The notes below the pieces were generated by a model, which did no database searches, had not been told where the DNA came from, and saw only the letters and a list, made by a program, of their open reading frames with translations. Shown here piece by piece: positions 1 through 10,300 of a stretch of 64,000 bases of DNA. The translations under genes were made by a program, and so were the position numbers. This DNA comes from Oreohelix idahoensis (lineage: Eukaryota > Mollusca > Gastropoda > Stylommatophora > Oreohelicidae): positions 263,501-327,500 of the forward strand of contig JAMPIV010000304.1 of NCBI GenBank assembly GCA_024509875.1. The letters run 5' to 3'. Every line of letters starts with the position of its first letter. Positions within the stretch are counted from its first letter, which is position 1.

Positions 1-249
1 TCTATAAATTGTACCCCTAATATTAGCAAAATTTTTGAAATTAATATAGTTGCTGTTATTCAAAATTTATAGATTATAACCAGAAATAAAGGAGCCAACC
101 ACGGGATTAAAAAACAATGTAATAAAAAGGTGAACAAACAGTGCATATATTTTTACATTAAAAAAATAAGAAGTTACAATAAAAATTAACACATATAATT
201 TATTAATAATAATAATAAAAACGTTATTGTTAAAAGTTGAAATCACTTT

Positions 250-1003
250 TTATAACACACATGTCACGTGACCATGACAAATGTTCAGTGCGATCCTTGA
301 GCTTGTTTTGAGGCACATAGTTTTTTTTAAATCAGGTTCAAGCGATGTAAGATACAGTCTCAATTCTGGACCTGCATTCAGTTTACTACGGTATTTATTT
401 TTTATAAAGGTATAAGAAGAGAAAGCCCTCTCCACCAGCTCAGTATTTGTAAATGGCAACAGAAACTTAAGCACCTTGTCGGTCAGCTGTTCATATTCTC
501 TGCTGATGTCTCCCCAAAAGTTAATAAGGAATTTTCCTTTGAATTCAGCTATTAAAGTAGTATCAGTCTAAAGTTCAATCAACTTCTCTTTTTTGTTGAT
601 TGATAATGTGGCTGCTTAGAAATATTCTTCTTCAAAGGGATTTGCAATCCAGTAGTTCTCTTTTCCAGGTTTCAGAAAGTACTTCTCGAAAGATGATTTT
701 AGCCCTTTCAAGTGTTCAATTATTTTCTCACTCATTTCCTGGGAGAGGTGCAGCTCGTTCTCAGATAGGAGATTGTGCAGAGTTTGAAATACCTCAGGCT
801 GGCGTTTTTCAATACATCGACCTCCAAAAATCTAATTTTTTAATCATAGATTCAATTTGTCTGAAACATTGAAGATCGTTACCGAGCTATTCTGAAGTGC
901 CAAATTTAGTTTGTTTATTTGTAGGAAAATATCTGATAAGTATGCAAGACTCTGAAGCCAATCACAGTCATGTAACTTTGAAGTAAGTTGGAAAGGATGG
1001 TCT
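250..1003 (-). pseudogene. Decayed C-terminal part of the hAT transposase
   Basis: Downstream of the 405-residue frame the transposase continues with frame breaks. The stretch at 844-1062 reads as a helical segment rich in KLNLALQNSS-type residues. The stretch at 250-474 carries the hAT C-terminal dimerisation signature, with ELVERAFSSY, KNKYRSKLN and then PELRLYLTSLEPDLKK. The order matches intact ZBED5-like proteins, so this is the same gene broken by indels or stops rather than a second gene. Confidence 0.75.
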
Positions 1004-2221
1004 TCATAAAAAAAGTTGGACTTCATGTCTAAGTTCGAACAGCCGGGTAAGGACTTTTCCACGAGAGAGCCACCTTACTTGTGTATGAAGGAGCAGGGTA
1101 GAATGAAGACTATTCATCTCTTCACACAGTGCGTTGAAAAGCCTCGAGTTTGTGGACTTTGACTTTATAAAATTAACCACTTTCACAGCTTCATCAAGAA
1201 CGACTTTTAATTCACCAGGGAGGCGGTTAGATGCAAGGCTTTGCCTGTGGATGCAGCAGTGGCTCCAGGTTATATTGGGGGCTACCTTCGTGACATGAGC
1301 GCGAAGACCGGAGTAGCAACCTGACATAGACTTGGCTCCGTCAGTGCATAGTCCACAACAATTAGACCAATTAATGTCCTTTTCTTTGAAATAAGAATCA
1401 ATAGCATGAAATATATCCTCACCTCTTGTAGGCCCTGACAGAGGATGACAAAGCAAAAGGTTTTCTTCAACTTCATTGCTTTTCAAATACCTCACAAGCA
1501 AAACAGCGAAATTAGCAATATCTGTGCTTTCATCAACTTGAATAGCAAAGAATTTACTATTTTTAATTCTACTTATTATTGTCGCTTCAACATCATCAGA
1601 CATATCCTGCATTCTTCGAGAAATTGTATTGTTCGAAAGAGAGATAGCGTTCATTTTGCGAACATGTTCCTCTCCGAGCATGCACAGAATGGCATCTTTT
1701 ATACAAGGAGAAATTAAATTCTCAGCTATAGAATGATTTTTACCACATTTAGCAATACGATAACTAATACGGTAGGAGGCTTCAACCGCATTTTCGTTAT
1801 CTTTGTTAGCTGACGACAAGTACGATGTCACATTCTGTTGTTTCGATAGGCGCTGAAAAAAATTGTGTTCCTTGTTTTCATAACTGGGGTGTTTTGTTTG
1901 TAAATGCCGCAAGAGTAACGAAGGTTTCATGCTACCATTGGATAATACTTCCCGACACACTACACAGTGGGGCTTAGCACAGTCCTCATCTCCTATAAAC
2001 AAAAACCCATACTTCATGCATTTGTCACTGTATTTTCTCTTTTTAGCTCTATGTAAAACTGAAGATCGTGTCTTTTCACTATCCTGCACCAAAGTCTTAG
2101 GCGTGTCCTGAGAAGTACTTGGCGATTGATCACATTCCACATTATGTTTCAGCTTTTTTACTGTGCTGGTTTTCAACCACTGATCCATATCTGATAAAAT
2201 ACGAATTGAACAATTAATCAC
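1004..2221 (-). CDS. hAT-family transposase, ZBED5/SCAND3-like (N-terminal 405 residues)
   Basis: This is the transposase of the enclosing hAT element, a nuclear DNA-binding recombinase. A BED-type zinc finger lies near residues 66-111, with Cys86/Cys89 in PHCVVC and His106/His111 in HLQTKH. The RNase H-like catalytic fold follows: the first catalytic Asp is probably D230 in the QVDESTD motif and the second D294 in LCTDGAKSM, both hallmark blocks of this family. The frame breaks after ELRHEVQLFL, where family members continue through a helical insertion and a C-terminal dimerisation domain. Those parts are present downstream but in other frames, so this copy is probably inactive. The first Met is the start of the open frame and is not independently supported. 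A domesticated host gene is possible but unlikely, given the break and the nearby terminal repeat. Confidence 0.85.
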   Translation of the reverse strand: MINCSIRILSDMDQWLKTSTVKKLKHNVECDQSPSTSQDTPKTLVQDSEKTRSSVLHRAKKRKYSDKCMKYGFLFIGDEDCAKPHCVVCREVLSNGSMKPSLLLRHLQTKHPSYENKEHNFFQRLSKQQNVTSYLSSANKDNENAVEASYRISYRIAKCGKNHSIAENLISPCIKDAILCMLGEEHVRKMNAISLSNNTISRRMQDMSDDVEATIISRIKNSKFFAIQVDESTDIANFAVLLVRYLKSNEVEENLLLCHPLSGPTRGEDIFHAIDSYFKEKDINWSNCCGLCTDGAKSMSGCYSGLRAHVTKVAPNITWSHCCIHRQSLASNRLPGELKVVLDEAVKVVNFIKSKSTNSRLFNALCEEMNSLHSTLLLHTQVRWLSRGKVLTRLFELRHEVQLFL

Positions 2222-2724
2222 TTTAAGTTAAGTTAAAACAATGACAAAAACTACTGTATATAGAAACACTGTCTCACTGTCTCACGTTTGTAAAATTTGG
2301 GTCAAGAATCGACACTATTACTTCCGGGACATTAGACGTCCATAGATAGTGTGGAAGATAAAACAAGTCATATTTTTGATGAAATATTCAACGGCACAAC
2401 TATAATCTCATAGTCATCATAATGAAGACTATTGTGTAAAAATATTGAATTGTGGTCACATGAAACGCCATAGATTTTCACACACGCCAGTCCAAGCAGA
2501 CAGCATGCCAGTGGTGCGCAAGAAAAACGGCGGAGATTGTCTCACACAGTTCATGTTGTATTTTATAGCGTTGAATTAATTTCACAACTTTTGACTTGTC
2601 TTTTACACTGTTGACACATGTATCTTTTTTCTGCCATTACTCAATTTTTTTGCGTACCCCTGAACGTCCTGTCGCGTACCCCCAATGGTACGCGTACCAC
2701 AGGTTGGGAACCGCTGTGTTAGAG

Positions 2725-3152
2725 GATGGACTAGGGCCAATTTGGGAAATACACCTGACATTTTGTATATTCAGGAACCATTGTAATTCCAAGGGATATC
2801 ACCAAGAGTAGGTAAGCGTGATTGAGTGGCCACTATATGACAGAGAGAGTGAATATTTTTCTTTGTTACAGGAATTTAACAACATTGGATTTTGCTTAAA
2901 CTTGTTTACTTTACTGGGTAGCATATAGTAGGAACTTCTTTCTTTACTGTCTATTCTGTATCAAAAGTGCTAACCTTTGACCTTTGGGTTATTACCTTTT
3001 TGGGTTCTTTTCTCAAGAGAGGGAGGGCACATTTATTCTGCTATTTCACATGTATGTAAATCTGATTTTATTTGATCTTTCTTTAGATGTTTGATGTTGT
3101 CAAGTTTAAATGATAATAAACAACAAAATAAACTTAACTTTGTGTGTTGGTC
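2725..3152. other. Unassigned non-coding stretch
   Basis: About 430 bp between the hAT terminus and the first LTR-like element. It is A+T-rich with short open frames only; I see no exon, terminal repeat or SINE signature. Confidence 0.5.
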
Positions 3153-3157
3153 AGACC

Positions 3158-6030
3158 TGTCACGAAATGGTTTTAGGCTAGAGACTGTCTACGTATAGTG
3201 ACGAGACCCTAGAGAGAAGAAAGACTGAAATGATAGATTCAGATGAAAAATAACAGTGCAAATGTGAAAGTTGAGACCATTGGCTCCGAGGTTGAGAACC
3301 GAGGTTGATTCTTTCCTCACCACTTCGGACGTCTTAATTGCTATGGCCTCGACTACCTCTAACTACCCTAAGGGGATAAGGTTCAATTATGATTCACATA
3401 CACCACGACACAGACAACAGATAGCTACTGTACGTAAATGAAATGACTGATCCAGACTCTAAAGGTACAAGTTTTATTTACACCTATAAACAAAACTCAT
3501 ATACATGTCAAATACATAAAATTGCAGTGTAAGCACTCCTGAAACAAACAAATTCAGGAAAAATTACAAATGTGGTATCATCATAACCCAACCCGTCACC
3601 CACAAGTTTCACCTGTATGGAGAAAGAAGGTAAGATTAAATGACATAAACCACACTGCACTTGGTGGGGTCTCAGAAGTCGAGCCTCCACTCCAAACTAG
3701 CTATGCTAAACTCTAATGTTACTGCTAAGTTCACAGTCCTCTGGAACTACCACGAATTTTCTACACAATCACTGCGCAGACTTCGTTTCTACCACGCCTC
3801 TCCTGAATTCTCTTGCACAGCTACCCACACCTCTACACTTCAACAGCTGTCCTCTGTTATGATCTACACAAAACTATGTCTCAGTTCTGTCTCTCTGGTC
3901 CACTACCTGTAGACCACACTTCAGCAGCTGTCCTCTGCTCTAACATCTGTAGAGAGTATTTTTACCCTTTTTCTCTCCACACATTCAGGAATTTATGACT
4001 CGGTTTAAACGCTGGGTTCTGGGCTAGTTAGCTGGTTTTTGCTGCTACCACTAGTTTTACCTGCCCGCTCCCTACTCTGGGGTCAGGCCTTCGGCGTTAT
4101 TATGGCCGGGACGAATCGAAATAAATTTACAACCACGCTGGCAACTTGCCGATTTGCGGGTGTAAGAAGATTGAGCATCAGAGCTCCGGATTTTCCACCA
4201 AAATCCCTTTCAACTGGAGAATGTCTTCCCTGCCTTGGGAAAACGTATTTTCTTTCGCTCCGTCCGCCACTGGCAATTAATGCACGACTTTGCGTGTCGG
4301 CGAATGCCACAACTTTGCCGTGGGAGAAATTTTGTGGTATCAAAAATTCTGCTCTTCCCCACAAAAGCCGGTACCTGCTGTTTAGACAAAAAAACAAAAC
4401 AACAGCTAAACACACAGTAATAATATATTTCGAATAACAACTAACTCCCTTACTCTTCAACACGTAACTCCCCTCTCTTCACTCTCCCCAAGTCAAAATA
4501 AACATTGGCTGACCCCGATAATACAACACGCAGACCTAGGGTTCTGCATGACTGGTTACAATACCAACAGTATTCTACAGAGGCCTATCTACCTGTCCAA
4601 AAATACTGTGGCCCACTTTCTACGCTGACACAAAATGCAGCCAAGGTTTACCACACTTAAAATAGGCCTGTCCAGGAATCATTAAATTTCCCGTACCGTA
4701 ATATTAAATCACATTCAAAATGTAATACAAAATAATTTCCTTTAAAAGTACATCTATCGTCTTCTGAGTACACAGAACAATTATGCACAAAAATAATGTA
4801 TAACCCTGTTAGATGCTAGCATATACATACTGCTTAGAAGGTATACATAACCCCAGGTTACCCATTGCATCTCGATAGTTACCCACACGTGTTTACAATT
4901 CTTACGACCACGTGCTTCTCTCCCCCTCACCCCTCTGAACATTGTCTCAAATAAATATGCAGTAACCAACGCACCCACGTGCTCACAAATTTACACCTCT
5001 TTCACCCCTCGTCCACATATAGAAGTGTAACTATATAAATAACTAGCAGCATTACATTCTTAATAAAATCACAATTACACACGCGCCCGCCATTCTGCAA
5101 TTAAATATAATTCGCAGATGCGGGTTTCTCTACAGACCTGCTTTGCAATAATACAAAGCACGCCGGTGACATCTCAACTTTCAAACCATCTTAAATACCG
5201 TTATTCCTGCAATAAGGAAGTAAATGGACCTATTAAGTTTCTCATGTCTATCACTCAGATAGTATTTGATGGCTCTGGTGATAAGAATTAACATTAAACT
5301 TAAACTGCCCAAAGAAACTTAAAAGATCGGCCTAGGTCTAGAAAAATAAAATAAAGTACCACGCAAAATTCATGCTTACCAAAACTCGAATTTCCCCACT
5401 GAAAGGCAATCGACAATTTTGACTCTGGCACGCGGCTGGCAAGTACATTAGAGAGACCGAGAATTAAATTATGGCCCTATTTATAATCATCTAACAGCAC
5501 GCTGATCTCGTGACATCATATACGCGGCTTCGATTTTAATCCAATGATTTCAAATGCCGTTATATCTCAGCCAATCAGAATTGTAAACAATACTGATGCA
5601 ACCGGTTACTGCTAGCGCGTGTTGCGTGCATTGAGACAAAGAAACGGGATTAAGCTCTGCCCTCTGCTATCTAATGAAGCAAAATGGCCGAAATATATAT
5701 ATATATAAAATCCCGAAAAATGCATCTAGCTGCCTGCCATATCTTTGAAAAAGACTAAACTGGTGCAACTGATCTAGGCTCTATCGTCCTCCCTATAGAA
5801 AAATACTGCAACAATTCTCTACACCCCAACTCTAAACACATAAAGAAGAACCATAAAGCAGATGAGATAAAACTCCACCGTTATCTCACTCTGGAAAACG
5901 TAATTAATAGAAGGAGAAGAAACATGGAGAAGGATTATCTGTAATCCTTCCTAGAAAAAAAATGAACAAAATACAAGGAGAAAAAGACATGGGCCATTTG
6001 AAAGACAGAATCTCAGTCCACTTCATCATA
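3158..6030 (+). mobile_element. Solo-LTR-like element, copy 1 (2,873 bp)
   Basis: The element starts TGTCACGAAATGG and ends CTTCATCATA. It is flanked by identical 5-bp direct repeats AGACC at 3,153-3,157 and 6,031-6,035. TG at the start, a C/T-A end and a 5-bp duplication are what LTR retrotransposons leave, and no internal protease, RT or integrase frame is present, so a solo LTR is the best reading. Shared blocks with the copies at 36,788 and 58,811 include the first ~100 bp, a block like ACTTGGTGGGG-TCTCAGAAG near 3,659, and the last ~60 bp. TATA-like motifs occur near 5,031 and 5,478. It is longer than the other copies, so the interior may contain unrecognised insertions. Confidence 0.75.
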
Positions 6031-6334
6031 AGACCCATACCCAATTAACCGTAGTTTTTCACGTTTGTGTGTATTGTTGTCACATAGCTGTGTGTGCGTG
6101 TAGTTAAACTCATATTTATATGTATGAGGAGGAAAAGATTGTCTTGTACTAAATTATAGTCGTATAGATAGGCTGGACTAGATAAACTTACTCATTCCAG
6201 AGACATATCTTCTCCTTAAACTATTCACCCGTGAAATCTATTTCTCACACCTTTTTTTTCTCACATTCTTATCACCATCCACTATACTCAGACGGGACCA
6301 AAAATAACTCGCAAACCTATCGGTACGACATGTA

Positions 6335-6545
6335 GCCACCACTACAGATGGCCCCGCTGAGCAAGCCTACGCTTAAACACACTCTTGCAGTGGTGATTTC
6401 TGTAGTAGTTAGTTTGACATGATGTGTTTGCCAGCCCCAGTCTCAGCCTCATCTTTGTCGTCTTTTACAACATGCCTGAAGAAGCAGTCTTATTATCTCT
6501 CTTGTCTCCTCCGAGAACCCTGTTAACTAAACAAGGCGTCATAGA
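6335..6545 (+). repeat. Dispersed repeat family B, copy 1 (SINE-like)
   Basis: This is a degenerate member of a roughly 230-bp family. The consensus runs: TGGAGCATGGAGCCACC, GCAGCTGGTCCCCTTGCAGG, CTCTTGCAG...TTTCTGTAGCAA, GAGGTTGCCAGCC, CATATTAGTCAC, ACATGCCTGAGG, TTCTTTCTCTGTCTCC. This copy retains the blocks from CCACCACTACAG through CTTGTCTCCTCC. Confidence 0.6.
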
Positions 6546-6599
6546 TAATTTTTTAAGTAAAAATGTAATGTGACCTAGAAGAATTGTCTTTTGATCAAG

Positions 6600-7245
6600 A
6601 AATAACATCTCTGTGAAGCATCATCCACCTTTTGTTAATAATGTGCCCAGGTATTTGAACTTTTCTGTATTCAGATGGTAAAGTTGAAGGAAAATAAGAC
6701 TAAGACAGTCAGTGTACATAGCAAGTCTGCAAGAACATAAACAGCAGAGAACATGTCTAATTGTAAATGTGAAGACATACAGAACATTGTTGCTTGCAAA
6801 ATCTGAAGAATGAACAAAGTGCATAAATAAAGCACACATGACCAAGCTTAGTGGAATGTCATGGTAACTGATATCTGCCATAGACTATTAGTTTGGCTAC
6901 TTGTATTGATCATAGTTTGTTTCATGTTTGAACAGTTAATGCAGAATATTTTGTATACTTATTTTTAGTAGTGAATGTGACCCTTTTACAGATCTGCTTG
7001 AATTATTCATAATCCTTTGTCACCTATATACTTTATGGAAATTCTTATTTCTTTGTTTTAACTAGGTTTAGTCATAGTCTGTACCATCTTTGAACATTTC
7101 AAGTCATAATTTGTTTCATACATAAGCATTTTGTGGATGTGATTTTCATACAGATTTGATTAATTAATCATAATATTTTATGCATTTTTGACATTATTGT
7201 TCATATATATACTTCAGCTAGATCATAGTTTGTTTCACATCAGAG
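6600..7245. other. Intronic or upstream non-coding DNA with degenerate internal duplication
   Basis: No gene seen. From about 6,905 to 7,245 the motif CATAGTTTGTTTCA and a following CAGATYTGMTTGAATTA-type block recur at roughly 160-bp spacing, which suggests an old tandem duplication. Confidence 0.35.
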
Positions 7246-7283
7246 CAGTATATGAGCAGGAGTCTTTTTTTCTTCTTTTACAG

Positions 7284-7390
7284 TTTGTCTGATGTATGGG
7301 CTACCGTCATGCTGTATACCATGTTTTCAATGATAACTATAGCAGTGGAAGATATATTTCCTGTTTTTGCATCAACGACACAAGACTATG
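7284..7390 (+). CDS. MFS transporter exon A (helix 7)
   Basis: The acceptor is a polypyrimidine tract ending TTTTACAG, and the donor is TATG|GTAGGT. The exon encodes LSDVWATVMLYTMF through FASTTQDY and ends after the first base of the Gly codon that the next exon completes. Confidence 0.85.
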
Positions 7391-10300
7391 GTAGGTTGCA
7401 TGTGGGAAATCTGCCAGTAGGAGCAATATTCATCTTTCGTTTTTTTGTTTTTGTTTTTTAATTTTTTTTTTTTTAGTTAGGATTGCAGCTATTTCCTTTT
7501 TTTGTTCCATTTATATAAATGCATACCGATATTTTAAAAATCTTGTGTTAGTAACGTAGGGTGTGTTGTATGTTTAAAAAAACAAACCAGTGTTATTTCC
7601 TTTAGGGGACCTAAGATGCAGCAATAGTGAATGCAGTCAGCGACTCATAGCTTGACTGCCTGCGTCAGGACCAGGGAACCAGAGCTGGTCAAGACGTGCT
7701 CCACCTCCATGTGGTGGTCCTGGAAACAGTCTGCAGCAGTGCAGTCTGGCTGAGCGAGCACGGATCGAAGAGGGAAGGCAAACCCGGTCCCAAAAAATGC
7801 CATGCAGAAGTCGGATGTGTCGACCGAAAGGTGCAGATATCACAGCTTAGGCGTAAACAGACACAACGCAACCACCGTCCTTTTCAGGACGAACGAGGAA
7901 GAAGAAGAAGATTTCCTTTAGACATACCTTTTTCAGCAGTAGATGTAGTAAAATCCTGATATCCCGATCAAATAGATAAAATATTACTGTTTATAAATTC
8001 AAAAACTATAGAGAATAAAATAGGGGAGTTGTGGTTAATATCATCGCCTGCGCCACGAGTCGTGTTGGTTCTAACGCAGTAACGCAAAAGTGACGATACC
8101 AAAACTGTTGGCTTTTCCCCTCTCCGTAATACAAATTAAAACTAACAAAAACGCCGTTTAGCAGACAACAATACATGTTCGTTTCAAAATGAGTGATAGA
8201 AAAAAACGTAGGAAAGAGAGAGGGAATGGATGAATACAACCTTGACAAGCGTTAGGTTTTTGAATCGCAAAATAGGACGACATGCGACAGTGTGACGTCA
8301 CACACTTGCTTGGTCTAACACGCAAACGAATGGTTGGAAGTTTGAAATAAATATACTTAGCCCTAGTTTCGCTATTGCTAAGGGCATATTTTTTCCCCAA
8401 AAGTTAAATAAAGCAGTAGTGTCTTTGATTGAATGAGAGAAAAACTGCACCGATTCGTCTCCCACCCGTAGTGACAATTTAAACTAACTAAATCGTTTTG
8501 CGTTAAGCAAAACGCATACCAGCGAGAGAGAGAGAGAAAAAAATGTAAGTGAGGGTTTTGCATGGAGGAAAATTTGAAAAGATAGCCTATGCATTGTGAT
8601 TGAGAAGGGGAAAGAAAGGGGGGGACGATACAATATTTTTGAAAGTGTAATTTATTTTTGAAAAAAAGAGGCTAGTGGGCATAACATGATTTGATTGGCT
8701 GTAGTGTAATAGACTAATGTTGGTAATAAAACGATTTGAAACCAGCGTTAGTTGCCACTCAAATATTTTAGTATCACAAGTAAGGTTAACAACAGAAGCA
8801 AGGGAATACATGACCAGTGCCTTCGCTGTTCTGCATCAGAGGTGATCTGAGTGTGACCATTGATCGCCGGTTAACATACTTAATGTGAAATATTTCATTG
8901 ATGCGGGTTCTATCGTGAAAGACTCAGTGAGCCAGATATCAAAATATACTCAATACTGAAGCTGCCAGCTCGAGGCAAAATTTACCTGTTTGCTTTGAGT
9001 CTCAAGAGTTCTGAAGAAGTATTCAGACGGTGCATTTGTGAAGCAGGTGGTTGTGAGAAGGACATCACAAGGTTCCAGAAAAATAAAGATAAGCCCACGT
9101 ATCTAGGGCGTGTGCTGGTTCATTTAACCCTACTCTCCGTCATTACTATATCAAACAGTGTTATTGACATGATGATAACAGAATTTCCTCCTAAGCGTGT
9201 CCATTCATAGGAATTGGTGCTTCCTAAGAACACTTCCAGTCAGAAACATTTTAAATTAATATTGACAGACACATTGTTTGTTTAAATTACTTTCATGTAA
9301 ATAACTTGAATTTTATTTTGAGTGTTAAACAGTCCTGTATCCCAGCAATTGAGATACAGGCAAAATAAATTGTAAAAAGATTTTCCTTCTAAATTTACCC
9401 AGTGACTTGGTTAATTACTTTTCCTTTAATTATAGGTGTAGTTGTTGTCATTTTATTACATTTACATTTCAAATTACCCTAGACACCTAGCCAGATAACA
9501 ACCATACACCATTACACATAATTAGGATAAAAAATATATAGCAGATTGAGGTCGTAGGGTGGTAGCAGAAAGGTCCCTGAGAACACCTTCTTCAACATTT
9601 AGACTCAGGGGCTTGCATAGCTGACCTCACATCTGTAGACAATTAATATTTAACTTTTTAACATCAAAACCCACCACAGTAGACAGTGTCCTTGACTTCT
9701 ATGGGATGCAATTCTGTATTGTACAAAATTAGATTTTCAGATAGTGCTTGCGACTGTTAAATCGTGTTCACTGGTCGGCAGTGTGTTTTACTACTCCAGA
9801 CAATGTTGCAATCAGTGCCCCTTTCTTGCTGCGCATTGATTCTGGTCCTCTTCCGCAAAAGCTCAGCACTGCAGTATGAGGTATTTTCCTGTAAGAAGAT
9901 GTTATACTTAATAGGCAGAGTGTAGTATGTGTTCATCAACCTTACTAGTCCTGAGTTACCACTGCATTTGAAGTTGTCATCCCTCAAACTTTAAATCCTT
10001 TTTGCCTTCATTATTTCTCTTTTCACTCCTTAAGGAACATGGAGCCACCTATGCAGGTGGTCACTTTTGCAGGAAAGCTGCACCAAAACATTCATATGCT
10101 CTTGCATTAGTTGTTTAAAATGACAACATTAACCCTTTCAGCACCAGTATGACATACGCCGTACAGCTTAAATATTGACAATTTTTGTCGCTGTGCCGTA
10201 CCGCGTACGTCATGGAAGTAGCGCGATACCTCGTTCCCATTCACCTATATGACGTACGGCGTACGTCCTATTTTAAAAGCACCAGAACTCTTCTGTTTAC

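Larger units (their letters stand above)
1..2716 (-). mobile_element. hAT DNA transposon, ZBED/SCAND3-like (left end outside window)
   Basis: A class II element lies on the minus strand. Its 5' terminus is visible at 2,716: on the minus strand the sequence starts CAGCGGTTCCCAACC and continues with repeated GTACGCG motifs, as in ZBED-type hAT inverted repeats. The 8 bases outside it (TGTTAGAG, 2,717-2,724) are the expected hAT target-site duplication, but the matching copy is not in the window because the other end lies before base 1. The transposase frame lies inside. Roughly 500 bp of untranslated sequence separates the terminus from the open frame. Confidence 0.85.

Noticed and set aside
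4083..4463. Overlapping open frames of 76-132 codons on both strands in a G+C-richer patch
   Set aside because: They lie inside solo-LTR copy 1, show no domain, and mirror-image frames on both strands are expected where stop codons are locally scarce.
7689..7871. Small conserved protein with a MRCVCLRLSCDICTFR-like start on the minus strand
   Set aside because: It recurs at 25,848 and 40,197 only because it is the antisense of the GGGACC SINE.
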